DNA of 64,000 bases from Mesorhizobium sp. LMG 17147 (GTDB taxonomy: Bacteria; Pseudomonadota; Alphaproteobacteria; Rhizobiales; Rhizobiaceae), in NCBI RefSeq assembly GCF_024297145.1, contig NZ_JANCTC010000015.1, forward strand, positions 1-64,000, written 5' to 3'. The position numbers and the translations under genes are program-made. Below are positions 44,778-53,375 of the stretch, in pieces. The notes below the pieces were generated by a model that saw nothing but the letters and a program-made list of their open reading frames with translations, was not told the DNA's origin and made no database searches. Position 1 is the first letter of the stretch. Each line of letters starts with the position of its first letter.

Positions 44778-46526
44778 ATGACTCACGTTGAAGGTTACAC
44801 CGCCACCCCGGCGGCGATTGATTCGAACCCCATATCCGGAGAAGCTGCGCGCAAGCGCCTGCTCACCGGGCTATCGATCGCCGAACGGCGGCTCGAATTG
44901 GCCGGCATCTCGACCGTGCTACTGGAAGGGGGCGCGGGATCACCGATCGTGCTGTTGCATGGCCCAGGAGAACATGCAGCAAAGTGGCTGAGAATTCTTC
45001 CGGAGCTTGTGAGAACGCATCACGTAATCGCACCCGATCTGCCGGGCCACGGCACGTCGGGGACCCTCGAGGGACCGATTCATCCCGATCGTGTTCTCGC
45101 GTGGCTTGGCCAACTCATCGAACGCACCTGCCCAACGCCGCCCATTCTTGTCGGCCAAATTCTCGGCGCCGCAATTGCTGCTCGCTTTGCCGCCAAGCAC
45201 GGTAACCAGCTCCGCTGCTTGGTGCTGTCGGACGCGCTCGGCCTTGCGCCGTTTCAGCCGGCGCCTGAATTCGGTGCGGCCCTCTCCGCGTTCATCATGG
45301 AGCCAAGTCCGGAAAGCCATGACCGCCTCTGGCAGCAATGCGCCTTCGACCTCGACGCGCTGCGTGATCATATGGGCGAGAACTGGGAGCGGCTGCGAGC
45401 CTACAATCTCGATCGCGCGCAGGCGCCGGAGTTGAAGCCGACCCAGCAAGGTCTGATGGAGCAGTTCGGATTTCCCGCAATCCCATCAGAGGAACTGGCG
45501 CGCATCAGAATCCCGACCTTCCTGATCTGGGGGCGGCACGATCTTGCCACCCCATTGCCTGTAGCGGAAGCGGCGAGCGTCCGATTTGGGTGGCCGCTCC
45601 ACATTATCGACGGCGCCGCCGATGATCCGCCGATCGAGCAGCCTGCCGAATTTGTAAAGGTGCTGCGGGCTGCTCTTACCGCAGCCGGATCCGCGGCTCC
45701 TCAGGCGCTGCCGGACACACGTGAGGCTTGGGACCGAATTGCCTCGGGTTACGATCGGACGAATACCGAAACACAGATGTGGCTTGGCAATGAGAGTCTG
45801 GTCAGGGCAGGGCTCCGCGCGGGCATGCGCCTTCTAGACATTGCATCCGGCAGCGGCGCGCTCAGTATCCCGGCAGCTCGGATCGGTGCCGAGGTACTCG
45901 CCGTCGATCAGTCGCCCGTCATGCTCCGCCTGTTGCGAGAGCGCGCCAGCCGCGAAAGCCTGGAAATCGACACCCGCGTGATGGACGGGCATGCGCTTGC
46001 CTTTGACGACGACAGCTTTGACATGGCGGGGTCTCAGTTTGGGGTCATGCTCTTTCCCGACATGCCGAAGGGCATTCGGGAGATGACGCGGGTTGTCAAA
46101 CCTGGAGGGCGGGTGCTGGTCATTGCCTATGGCGATCCGCATCGGATCGACTTTCTCGCATTCCTGGTCGGGGCCATTCAGGCGGTACGACCGGACTTCA
46201 ATGGTCCGCCCATGGACCCGACGCCGCTGCCGTTCCAGCTCAGCGATCCAGAGCGGCTTGCCCGCGAACTGGCGAAGGCCGGGCTGAAGGACCTTAATGT
46301 CGAGACGATCACCGAGAGCACAGCGTTCAAGTCAGGCGCTGAGCTATGGGATTGGATCGTGTGGAGCAATCCGATTGTCGAGGACGTGCTTGGCAGCCTC
46401 GCGTTGAGCGAAGGCGAGCGCGTGGTCATTCGCCAGACGCTCGATTCCATGGTGCGTGAACGGGCCGGCGATGACGGCTCGGCCATTCTCAGAAACCCCG
46501 TCAATATTGGCATCGGCACCAAATGA
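44778..46526 (+). CDS. Fusion of alpha/beta hydrolase and SAM-dependent methyltransferase
   Basis: A 582-residue two-domain protein. The first domain (about 40-310) is an alpha/beta hydrolase with LLHGPGEHAAKWLRILPELV, a short HVIAPDLPGHGTSG, IWGRHDLATPLPVAE (Asp of the triad region) and a modified nucleophile elbow VGQILGAAIA, in which the usual G-x-S-x-G is G-Q-I-L-G. The second (about 325-580) is a class I methyltransferase: WDRIASGYDRTNTETQMWLG, then MRLLDIASGSGALSIPAARI (motif I) and VKPGGRVLVIAYGD. The gene follows a good AGGGAGG; the ATG at 44775 is an alternative start. Without the nucleophile Ser, the hydrolase half may serve binding rather than catalysis. Confidence 0.85.
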   Translation: MTHVEGYTATPAAIDSNPISGEAARKRLLTGLSIAERRLELAGISTVLLEGGAGSPIVLLHGPGEHAAKWLRILPELVRTHHVIAPDLPGHGTSGTLEGPIHPDRVLAWLGQLIERTCPTPPILVGQILGAAIAARFAAKHGNQLRCLVLSDALGLAPFQPAPEFGAALSAFIMEPSPESHDRLWQQCAFDLDALRDHMGENWERLRAYNLDRAQAPELKPTQQGLMEQFGFPAIPSEELARIRIPTFLIWGRHDLATPLPVAEAASVRFGWPLHIIDGAADDPPIEQPAEFVKVLRAALTAAGSAAPQALPDTREAWDRIASGYDRTNTETQMWLGNESLVRAGLRAGMRLLDIASGSGALSIPAARIGAEVLAVDQSPVMLRLLRERASRESLEIDTRVMDGHALAFDDDSFDMAGSQFGVMLFPDMPKGIREMTRVVKPGGRVLVIAYGDPHRIDFLAFLVGAIQAVRPDFNGPPMDPTPLPFQLSDPERLARELAKAGLKDLNVETITESTAFKSGAELWDWIVWSNPIVEDVLGSLALSEGERVVIRQTLDSMVRERAGDDGSAILRNPVNIGIGTK

Positions 46527-46727
46527 CTGCGCGGCGATGGACCGGAGGATGGTGGCCGAGAAGGTGGCCCGTCCGAATAGATTCGAACTCCTGCCCCCGG
46601 GGACTAGAGGAGCGCAAGGTGCGACGAAGTCGTTTCTGGGTTTTATCCTTGGGTTCGCCGGACCATACGAGATGATACGAGACATATGGGTTGCCGAACC
46701 AGCCGCTCTGTAGAAAACAGCGTCCCC

Positions 46728-47774
46728 TTAATCCGGCAATTGGATCTGAAGCTTTACGTCCGCCGGCCGGGCTTCGACTGCGCGGTCGAAGGCGGTGATG
46801 GAGTCTTCGAAGGGGAAGGTCGCCGAAATCAATGGTTTGAGATCGACGCGGCCCGATCCCATCAGTGCGATCGCCCGGTCATATTGGTGGGCATAGCGGA
46901 ATACCGTCTCGATGCGGATTTCCTTGGTAGAGGCCGTAGCGATGTCGAACGCCACCGGCGCGACCGGCAGGCCGACCACCACCAGGGTACCACCGGGCCG
47001 CGGCAGATCGAGCAGGGTCTCCCATGCCTTGGACGAGCCCGAGCATTCAAACACCACGTCGGCGCCCCAGCCGTCGGTCAGGCGCTTGACCTCCGCGGGC
47101 AGGCTCTTGTCGCGGATGTTGACCGGGATCACACCCTGGTAGCCGGCCGCAATTTCGAGCTTGGGTTGGGCGAGATCGGCGACGATGGCGCGGGCGCAGC
47201 CGCCGGCCAGCGCGGCGATCGCCACCATCGTGCCGATCGGCCCGGCCCCAATCACCACCGCGGTGTCACCCGGCGCAATCTTCGCTTTGGCCGCCGCCTG
47301 CATTCCGACAGCGAAGGGCTCCACCATGGCGCCCTCGGCGAAGCTGACATTGTCGGGCAGTTTGAAAGTGTAGTTGGCGGGGTGGACGACATAGGGCGTC
47401 AGCACGCCGTGGATTGGCGGCGTTGCCCAGAACCTGACCGCTGGATCGATATTGTAGAGGCCGAGCCGGCTCGCCCGCGAATTGGGATCGGGGATACCCG
47501 GCTCCATGCAGACGCGGTCGCCGACCTTCAGATGCTCGACGCCTTCCCCCGTTTCGACGACGGTGCCGGCGGCTTCATGGCCCAAGACCATCGGCGCTTC
47601 GACCACGAACGGGCCGATGCGGCCATGCGTGTAGTAGTGCACGTCGGAGCCGCAGATGCCGACAGTGTGGATTTTGATGCGAACTTCGCCCGGGCCGACG
47701 GTCTGTGGCAGATCGATGTCACGCAGCTTGAGTTCGTGTTGGCGTTCGAGGACAAGGGCGCGCACGTTCGTCAT
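46728..47774 (-). CDS. Zinc-dependent polyol dehydrogenase (xylitol/sorbitol dehydrogenase type)
   Basis: A 348-residue MDR-family enzyme. The zinc-binding site is visible as [16 protein letters not shown] and [16 protein letters not shown] with [12 protein letters not shown], and the NAD-binding turn is in [20 protein letters not shown]. It matches sorbitol/xylitol dehydrogenases, which oxidise polyols to ketoses in the cytoplasm. The usual structural-zinc cysteines are reduced. A candidate operator (47800-47823) sits just upstream. It could work with the polyol importer elsewhere in the window, but is 5 kb away and transcribed alone. Confidence 0.85.
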   Translation of the reverse strand: MTNVRALVLERQHELKLRDIDLPQTVGPGEVRIKIHTVGICGSDVHYYTHGRIGPFVVEAPMVLGHEAAGTVVETGEGVEHLKVGDRVCMEPGIPDPNSRASRLGLYNIDPAVRFWATPPIHGVLTPYVVHPANYTFKLPDNVSFAEGAMVEPFAVGMQAAAKAKIAPGDTAVVIGAGPIGTMVAIAALAGGCARAIVADLAQPKLEIAAGYQGVIPVNIRDKSLPAEVKRLTDGWGADVVFECSGSSKAWETLLDLPRPGGTLVVVGLPVAPVAFDIATASTKEIRIETVFRYAHQYDRAIALMGSGRVDLKPLISATFPFEDSITAFDRAVEARPADVKLQIQLPD

Positions 47775-47799
47775 CGACGTAGTCTCCTCTAAAGCCGAT

Positions 47800-47823
47800 C
47801 GTAGGGGCCTTTAACCCCCTACG
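47800..47823. promoter_or_regulatory. Perfect 8-bp inverted repeat upstream of the polyol dehydrogenase gene
   Basis: CGTAGGGG (47800-47807) and CCCCTACG (47816-47823) with an 8-base spacer lie 26-49 bases upstream of the start codon. This is a good position for an operator. The regulator is unknown. Confidence 0.5.
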
Positions 47824-47906
47824 GGTATACACACCGTCCATCTATGCATCATTGTTCTCCGGGCTGGCGCTGTGGCCCCGATAGACGCGATCGAGCGCAG
47901 GCAGGT

Positions 47907-48746
47907 TCAGTTGGTGCTGGTTGTGGGGGTGAACCCGCACTGCTTCTGTTCCATATCGATCTGTTTCGTGATGCGGACGGCGTTCTGCGCGTAGGCCTCC
48001 GTCACGGAGCCACTATTCACGGTCTTGCCCTTCAGCGGACTCACGCCTGCGCAGAGGTGGAAAACATGCGGCTCGGCGGACTTCGCGGCTCCGTTTTCGG
48101 GCGCGATCCAGTAGACGACATCCTGACCGGCGGGGTGGCTCGCGTCCCGCGTCGCCGCCGTTACCGCGGCGGTGTCCGTCGCGATCGCCTGCGCCTGAGC
48201 GGCGACATCGGGCGAACAGGCGGTGGTGGGCTGCCCCGACTTGATCTGGGCTGCGCATGCGTTCATATCCTGGGTGTACTGCTCGACCGACGGGGGGGTG
48301 AAACTGATCCCCATGACCGTTGCGAGCACGGCCAGCGCAGCGCCGACGCCGCCGGCAACCTTCTTGGTCCGCGGATCCATGTTTTTGTCGGTGAGGATCA
48401 AGAAAACCAGCGGAAGGAAGGCAATCAGCGTGATAATTGCGCCGAGCTGGTTTTGGAAGAAGAACCTGGCCGTGTCGGATGCACGGGCCGGATCGTGCCT
48501 GTTGGCCGCCTTCCACAGCAAGTTGCCGGCGATTGCGAAAATCGCGATGCCGACCAGAAGGCCGATGACCAGCGGCAGGTGTGCCTGGTCGAACTTGTTC
48601 TGGCGAAGCAGCATGATTCCGTAGATCTCGCCGCCAATAGCGACGATCCACGAGAGTGCGGCGAAAAGGCGAAGACGCGTGGCGGAGGACTTCTGGCCCT
48701 GCGTCGCTTGCCAATCCTTGGTAACGTCTGGCTTGTTGTCGGTCAT
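47907..48746 (-). CDS. Uncharacterised membrane protein
   Basis: A 279-residue protein from an ATG at 48746. It has about four helices in its first half (LRLFAALSWIVAIGGEIYGI, LPLVIGLLVGIAIFAIAGNL, GAIITLIAFLPLVFLIL and GVGAALAVLATVMGISF), then a soluble C-terminal region with four cysteines (MNACAAQ, TTACSPD, FHLCAGV and QKQCGF). These may form disulfides outside the cytoplasm. No family was recognised. The frame continues upstream of the chosen start without likeness to a protein. Confidence 0.7.
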   Translation of the reverse strand: MTDNKPDVTKDWQATQGQKSSATRLRLFAALSWIVAIGGEIYGIMLLRQNKFDQAHLPLVIGLLVGIAIFAIAGNLLWKAANRHDPARASDTARFFFQNQLGAIITLIAFLPLVFLILTDKNMDPRTKKVAGGVGAALAVLATVMGISFTPPSVEQYTQDMNACAAQIKSGQPTTACSPDVAAQAQAIATDTAAVTAATRDASHPAGQDVVYWIAPENGAAKSAEPHVFHLCAGVSPLKGKTVNSGSVTEAYAQNAVRITKQIDMEQKQCGFTPTTSTN

Positions 48747-49206
48747 GACCAGATCCCCTGATATCGACACTTCTGCGGGCAGCGTTAGACCAGAAGGCCA
48801 ACCCGCCCGGCGCAACAGCATTGAACGAACGCCACCTGCCTTAGCGACGCGGCGCCACGGCAGGCCTCATCTCCATTCATAATTCATATTGCGCATGAGT
48901 GAGTCCGTCCAGACCCACGCAGGCAGACGCCTATGCGGCGATGGCTCCGTTCTTCTTAATCTCTGGCTCGAACTTGATGTAGCGGACTGACAACTTACGG
49001 CCAATAAATGCGACGTAGAGTATCTGCTCGGCAAAGAGGGCCCTCCGTCCGACGTCGCAGGGCAGATCAACCGGTTCGGCCAACATCAGAATCAGTCGAA
49101 CGAGGGGGCGAGCGCGAATCCACGATGCCTGACGGCTTTCTAAAAGGCATCAATGCCATTCAGTCGCCGCATGGCCAAGCTTGGCCCCCGACCATCTGTA
49201 TTGATA
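48747..49206. other. Intergenic stretch with one doubtful small frame
   Basis: About 460 bases. A minus-strand frame at 48931-49086 reads MLAEPVDLPCDVGRRALFAE and then a basic/aromatic tail (RYIKFEPEIKKNGA); it has no clear ribosome binding site and could be chance. Otherwise nothing is seen. Confidence 0.3.
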
Positions 49207-49226
49207 ATAATGCAGATTTGCATTAT
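49207..49226. promoter_or_regulatory. Palindromic operator of the AbrB/PIN module
   Basis: ATAATGCA (49207-49214) and TGCATTAT (49219-49226) form an 8-bp perfect inverted repeat with a GATT loop, 29 bases before the antitoxin GTG. Position and symmetry suit autorepression by the AbrB-fold antitoxin. Confidence 0.6.
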
Positions 49227-49254
49227 CTTATCGCGAGAACAGGAAATTTTTAAC

Positions 49255-49521
49255 GTGGCAACGTTGACAGTGACGACAAGGGGACAGGTGACCTTCCGCA
49301 AGGACGTGCTGCAACATTTGGGCATCAAACCGGGCGAGAAGATCGAGCTTGATCTGCTGCCCGACGGTCGGGCGGAATTGAGGGCTGCACGGGCGAAGGG
49401 GTCGTTCCGGGACCTCCACGGCTTCCTCAGAGGCAAGACGAACGGCCGGGTGCTCAGCATCGAGGAGATCAACGAGGCGATAGCGGAAGCGGGCGCTGCG
49501 GCCGGGTCCGGCAAGGAATGA
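49255..49521 (+). CDS. AbrB/MazE-type antitoxin
   Basis: An 88-residue protein from a GTG at 49255. The SpoVT/AbrB swapped-hairpin fold is visible in ATLTVTTRGQVTFRKDVLQH and GIKPGEKIELDLLPDGRAEL. The C-terminal tail (VLSIEEINEAIAEAG) would bind the PIN toxin. The stop TGA overlaps the toxin ATG (ATGA). It probably binds the palindrome at 49207-49226. Confidence 0.85.
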   Translation: MATLTVTTRGQVTFRKDVLQHLGIKPGEKIELDLLPDGRAELRAARAKGSFRDLHGFLRGKTNGRVLSIEEINEAIAEAGAAAGSGKE

Positions 49522-49916
49522 GGGTTACGGCCGACACGAATGTGCTGCTGCGCGCCTATGTCGCCGATGATGAGGCGCAGGCGGCCATTGCCGTCGACCT
49601 GCTGGCCAAAGCGGACATCGTGGCCGTGAGCTTGCAGGCCTTGTGCGAGTTCGCCTGGGTTCTGGCCCGGCAGTACCAGACGGAGCGCGAAAATATTGCC
49701 GCGGCGATTCGGGCGTTGCTGAACACCGCGAATGTTGTCGTCAACCGGCCGGCAGTTGAGGCAGGGCTGTCAGTCCTCGATGCCGGCGGCGATTTCGCGG
49801 ACGGCGTGATCGCTTTTGACGGCGGCTGGCTTGGCGGGGAGACTTTCGTCTCGTTTGACCGGAAGACCGTCAATCTGCTCTCGGCGCAGGGACAATCCGT
49901 ACAGCTTCTTTTCTAA
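49518..49916 (+). CDS. PIN-domain toxin (VapC-like)
   Basis: A 132-residue PIN protein: first acidic residue in MRVTADTNVLLRAYVADDE, then CEFAWVLARQY, and GGDFADGVIAFDGGWLGG with VSFDRKTV at the C-terminus. The FADGVIA stretch replaces the more common FADALIA, but the acidic residues remain. It is translationally coupled to the AbrB-type antitoxin by a four-base overlap. The expected role is RNA cleavage when free. Confidence 0.85.
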   Translation: MRVTADTNVLLRAYVADDEAQAAIAVDLLAKADIVAVSLQALCEFAWVLARQYQTERENIAAAIRALLNTANVVVNRPAVEAGLSVLDAGGDFADGVIAFDGGWLGGETFVSFDRKTVNLLSAQGQSVQLLF

Positions 49917-50245
49917 GTCTCTTTCCGCGCTGGTCTTTCGCCCTGTGCTGTCGCGTCTTTAGAGGCCGCTGCGAGCAATTGGATTCTGCGGTACGGATGT
50001 CAGATCAGAATGGCGGGGTGCGAGCCGACGATGGCCGATAGATGGTTGTGCAAAATCGTTAGAATTCCCCAACTACCGGGCCGACTTGGTCGCGCAGATC
50101 GCGTAGCGATGCTGCGTCGAGCGTTCCAGCGCCCTGAGGAAGCTCATGTGCCGTGCCTGCGCACGATGAATTGCGGCGAGCCGGGTGTCGATTGAAGTCA
50201 TCTTTTATAAGCCACCTCTGGCTAATCCATTCAAGAGAGGGCGCG
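49917..50245. other. Intergenic stretch before the iron-type importer operon
   Basis: About 330 bases. A small AGCCA-cctc-TGGCT repeat lies at 50210-50223, close to the start; no Fur, Irr or RirA site could be assigned with confidence. No supported gene. Confidence 0.3.
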
Positions 50246-51385
50246 ATGAATTCCGGAAAGATCCCAGCAGCGACGATGGCGGCCGCCATCGTCGCCCTGT
50301 CGATGACGCTGGCCGCCAGGGCCGAAATGATTGCAGTGACTGACATCACGGGCCGCCAGGTCAAGGTGAACGTCCCTGTCGAGAGGGTAATCCTGGGTGA
50401 GGGCCGGCAGGTCTATCTCGTCGCGGCGCTCGACACCGAGGATCCGTTCAAGCGCATCGCTGGCTGGCGCGAGGATTTCAGCCAAGCAGATCCGGACAAC
50501 TACGCCGCCTATCTGGAAAAATTCCCAAGAATGGCGAATATCCCCACATTCGGCGGTTTCAAGGACGGCACTTTCGACGTCGGGCAGGCGATATCGCTCA
50601 AGCCCGACGTCATCGTGATGAACATCGAGTCGAAGCAGGCCACGGAAGACGCCAAGTATATCGAGAAACTCACCGCTGCCGGCATTCCGTTGGTTTATGT
50701 CGATTTCCGCGAGCGTCCCTTTACCAACACCGAACCCAGCATGCGCCTTTTTGGCAGGCTGTTCGGCAAGGAGGAGCCCGCCGAGGAGTTCATCACCTGG
50801 CGCGCCGCCGAGATCGCGCGCGTTACCGACGTAATCGAGAAGGCCAAGCCGGAAAGGCCCAAGGTCTTCATTGAACGCGCCGGCGGCTATTCGGACGATT
50901 GCTGCATGAGCTTCGGCGACGACAATTTCGGCAAATTCGTTGAGATGGCAGGCGGTGACAACATCGCCAAGGCCATGATCCCCGGCACCTTCGGCACACT
51001 CAATCCCGAACAGATCATCGCCTCCGACCCGGATCAGATCATCGTCACCGGCGGCTCGTGGGAAGCCTATGTACCGGGCGGTGCCTGGGTCGGCGTCGGC
51101 CCCGGCCGTGATGAGGCGGAGGCGGGGCGCAAGCTGAAGGCGCTGACCGAGCGGCCGGCGCTGACCGGCGTGAAGGCCGTCGAGGACGGCGCGGTGCATG
51201 CCATCTGGCATCAGTTCTACAACAGTCCTTATCAGTTCGTGGCCATCCAGCAGATGGCGAAGTGGCTGCATCCCGATCTTTTCGCCGACCTTGATCCTGA
51301 GGCGACCTTCAGCGAGTTGCACAAGAAATTCCTGCCCATCGCATACAGGCCCGGCCACTGGGTCTCGCTGACCGATGTCGATTGA
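50246..51385 (+). CDS. FecB/BtuF-type ABC solute-binding protein (iron chelate or related)
   Basis: A 379-residue periplasmic-binding type III protein. A signal peptide (TMAAAIVALSMTLAARAE) is followed by the lobe-one strand pattern TDITGRQVKVNVPVERVILG, typical of siderophore and cobalamin binding proteins, and LNPEQIIASDPDQIIVTGGS near the middle. The family carries ferric siderophores, haem or vitamin B12. The start at 50246 was chosen for the leader. It overlaps the permease start by 11 bases. Confidence 0.88.
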   Translation: MNSGKIPAATMAAAIVALSMTLAARAEMIAVTDITGRQVKVNVPVERVILGEGRQVYLVAALDTEDPFKRIAGWREDFSQADPDNYAAYLEKFPRMANIPTFGGFKDGTFDVGQAISLKPDVIVMNIESKQATEDAKYIEKLTAAGIPLVYVDFRERPFTNTEPSMRLFGRLFGKEEPAEEFITWRAAEIARVTDVIEKAKPERPKVFIERAGGYSDDCCMSFGDDNFGKFVEMAGGDNIAKAMIPGTFGTLNPEQIIASDPDQIIVTGGSWEAYVPGGAWVGVGPGRDEAEAGRKLKALTERPALTGVKAVEDGAVHAIWHQFYNSPYQFVAIQQMAKWLHPDLFADLDPEATFSELHKKFLPIAYRPGHWVSLTDVD

Positions 51386-52454
51386 ATCGGCGGCCGTCAG
51401 CACCGCGCTCGACAGCACCGATGGACGAGGGCGTTACCGCGCTCTCGTCTGGCGGCGGCAGTTGATCCTTGCCGGCCTCGGCGCTGCCCTGCTCTTCAGC
51501 CTGTGCGTCGACCTTGCGGTCGGTCCCGCCCGCTACGACCTCGGTGAGGTCGTGCGGGCCCTTGTGTTCCCCGACACCGTGCCGCAGCAGGTACGCGTGG
51601 TGCTCTGGGATATCCGCATGCCGGTGGCCCTGATGGCGATTGTCGTAGGGGCGGCGCTCGCCGTGGCCGGCGCGCAGATGCAGACCATCCTCAATAACCC
51701 GCTGGCGAGCCCCTTCACGCTCGGCATATCCGCCGCCGCGAGCTTCGGCGCCGCGCTTGCGCTTGCCTTCGGAGTGAGGCTTGTCCCCGCCGCAGTCGAG
51801 TATGTAGTGCCGATCAACGCCTTCGTGATGGCGATGCTGGCGGCATTCCTAATTCACGTGCTGAGCGTCAAGCGCGGCGTCAGCGCGGAGACCATCGTGC
51901 TGCTCGGCATCGCGCTGGTTTTCACCTTCAACGCGCTGCTCGCGCTCGTCCAGTTTTTCGCGTCGGCGGAAGCGCTGGCGGCAGTCGTCTTCTGGACAAT
52001 GGGCAGCCTCACCAAGGCCACCTGGCCTAAGCTTGCGGTCACCACATTCATTCTCCTCGCAGTGTTACCCATTTTCGCCCGGCGCGTCTGGGCGCTGACG
52101 GCGTTGAGGCTCGGTGAGGACAAGGCGGCCAGCTTCGGCGTCAAAGTCGGTCGCCTGCGGCTCGAGACGCTCATCCTGGTGAGCCTCCTCGCCGCCATTC
52201 CCGTCGCCTTCGTCGGCACCATAGGTTTTATCGGCCTCGTGGGCCCGCACATCGCGCGCATGGTCATCGGCGAGGACCAACGCTTCTTCCTGCCCGCCTC
52301 GGCGCTCGCGGGCGCGCTCATCCTGTCGGCCAGCTCGGTCGTCAGCAAGTCGCTTATCCCGGGGACAGTCTTCCCGATCGGCATCGTCACCTCGCTGATC
52401 GGCATCCCCTTCTTCATCTCGCTCATCCTGTCCAGCACGAGGCGCTCATGGTGA
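51375..52454 (+). CDS. FecCD-type ABC permease
   Basis: A 359-residue permease with about nine or ten helices, containing the FecCD hallmarks DIRMPVALMAIVVGAALAVA, GAQMQTILNNPLASPFTLGI, and GFIGLVGPHIARMVIGEDQR near the C-terminus. Such subunits are used for iron-chelate, haem and cobalamin uptake. The start overlaps the binding-protein stop and the end overlaps the ATPase start, so all three are translationally coupled. Confidence 0.92.
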   Translation: MSIESAAVSTALDSTDGRGRYRALVWRRQLILAGLGAALLFSLCVDLAVGPARYDLGEVVRALVFPDTVPQQVRVVLWDIRMPVALMAIVVGAALAVAGAQMQTILNNPLASPFTLGISAAASFGAALALAFGVRLVPAAVEYVVPINAFVMAMLAAFLIHVLSVKRGVSAETIVLLGIALVFTFNALLALVQFFASAEALAAVVFWTMGSLTKATWPKLAVTTFILLAVLPIFARRVWALTALRLGEDKAASFGVKVGRLRLETLILVSLLAAIPVAFVGTIGFIGLVGPHIARMVIGEDQRFFLPASALAGALILSASSVVSKSLIPGTVFPIGIVTSLIGIPFFISLILSSTRRSW

Positions 52455-53287
52455 CGATCCGGCTTGAGGCGCTGGGCGCGCGCTACGGCACGAGCCTCCG
52501 GCTTCGGGATGTGACGACGCCAGTGTTCGAGGGCGGAGACATTGTGGCCGTGATCGGTCCGAATGCCGCCGGGAAGTCGACGCTCTTCAGGCGCATCGCC
52601 GGCCTCCTGCACGGACCGGGAGCAATGCATGTCGAGGGGGCCATTCGCGGGACGAGCGGCATCTGCTACATGCCACAGGAAACGTCCGCCAACGCGGTGC
52701 TCACCGTCTATGAGTCAGTGTTGCTCGCCCGCAAGCAGGGTATGGGCTGGTCCGTGGGCGACGATGATCTGGCTCGCATCGACGAGATCCTTGCGGCGCT
52801 CGGCATCGCCGACATCGCTTTCCGCAACATTGGCGAGCTTTCCGGCGGCCAGCGGCAACTCGCCAGCCTGGCACAGACGCTGGTGCGCGAGCCGGAGGTC
52901 CTGCTGATGGACGAACCGACATCAGCACTCGATCTGTCGCGGCAGGTGGAAGTGCTCGGTCTCATGCGGGAACTTGCCAGGGCGCGAGGCATGGTCGTGC
53001 TGACCGCCCTGCACGACCTCAATCAGGCCCTGCGCTTCAGCGATCAGACAATGGTCATCGCGGACGGCCGGCTGGTCGCATGCGGGCCAACGCGGGACAT
53101 CATCACCTCACATCTGCTGCGGGACATTTATCATCTCAACGCGCGCATCGAGCCGTGCTCGCGCGGCATCGGCCATGTCATCGTGGATGGCGTGGCGGAT
53201 GGGCGTCGGACGCTCATAATGCCGGCAGCGGAGACCGAATCCGGGCTTCGGAGCAGATTCGAGGCGGCAGCCGTTCCGGCCGCGTGA
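52448..53287 (+). CDS. FecE-type ABC ATPase
   Basis: A 279-residue ATP-binding subunit: Walker A IGPNAAGKSTLFRRIAG, Q-loop YMPQETSANAVLTVYES, signature LSGGQRQLASLAQTLV, Walker B LLMDEPTSALDLSRQ, and switch His in VLTALHDLNQALRFSD. The D-loop and signature match iron-chelate-type ATPases. The ATG overlaps the permease stop by seven bases. It completes a three-gene importer. Confidence 0.92.
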   Translation: MVTIRLEALGARYGTSLRLRDVTTPVFEGGDIVAVIGPNAAGKSTLFRRIAGLLHGPGAMHVEGAIRGTSGICYMPQETSANAVLTVYESVLLARKQGMGWSVGDDDLARIDEILAALGIADIAFRNIGELSGGQRQLASLAQTLVREPEVLLMDEPTSALDLSRQVEVLGLMRELARARGMVVLTALHDLNQALRFSDQTMVIADGRLVACGPTRDIITSHLLRDIYHLNARIEPCSRGIGHVIVDGVADGRRTLIMPAAETESGLRSRFEAAAVPAA

Positions 53288-53375
53288 CGGCAACCGCATT
53301 AAGCCGGTTGATCGACGCCCGCACTGATCGACCTGGTCCTCTGACCGCTGGTTGAAGGCGACAGCGTGCTTGCAT

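Noticed and set aside
46560-46640. tRNA-like piece (minus strand GCAGGAGTTCGAATC)
   Set aside because: It resembles a T-arm, but the flanking bases do not pair and no acceptor, D or anticodon arms were found, so it is not called a tRNA or attachment site.
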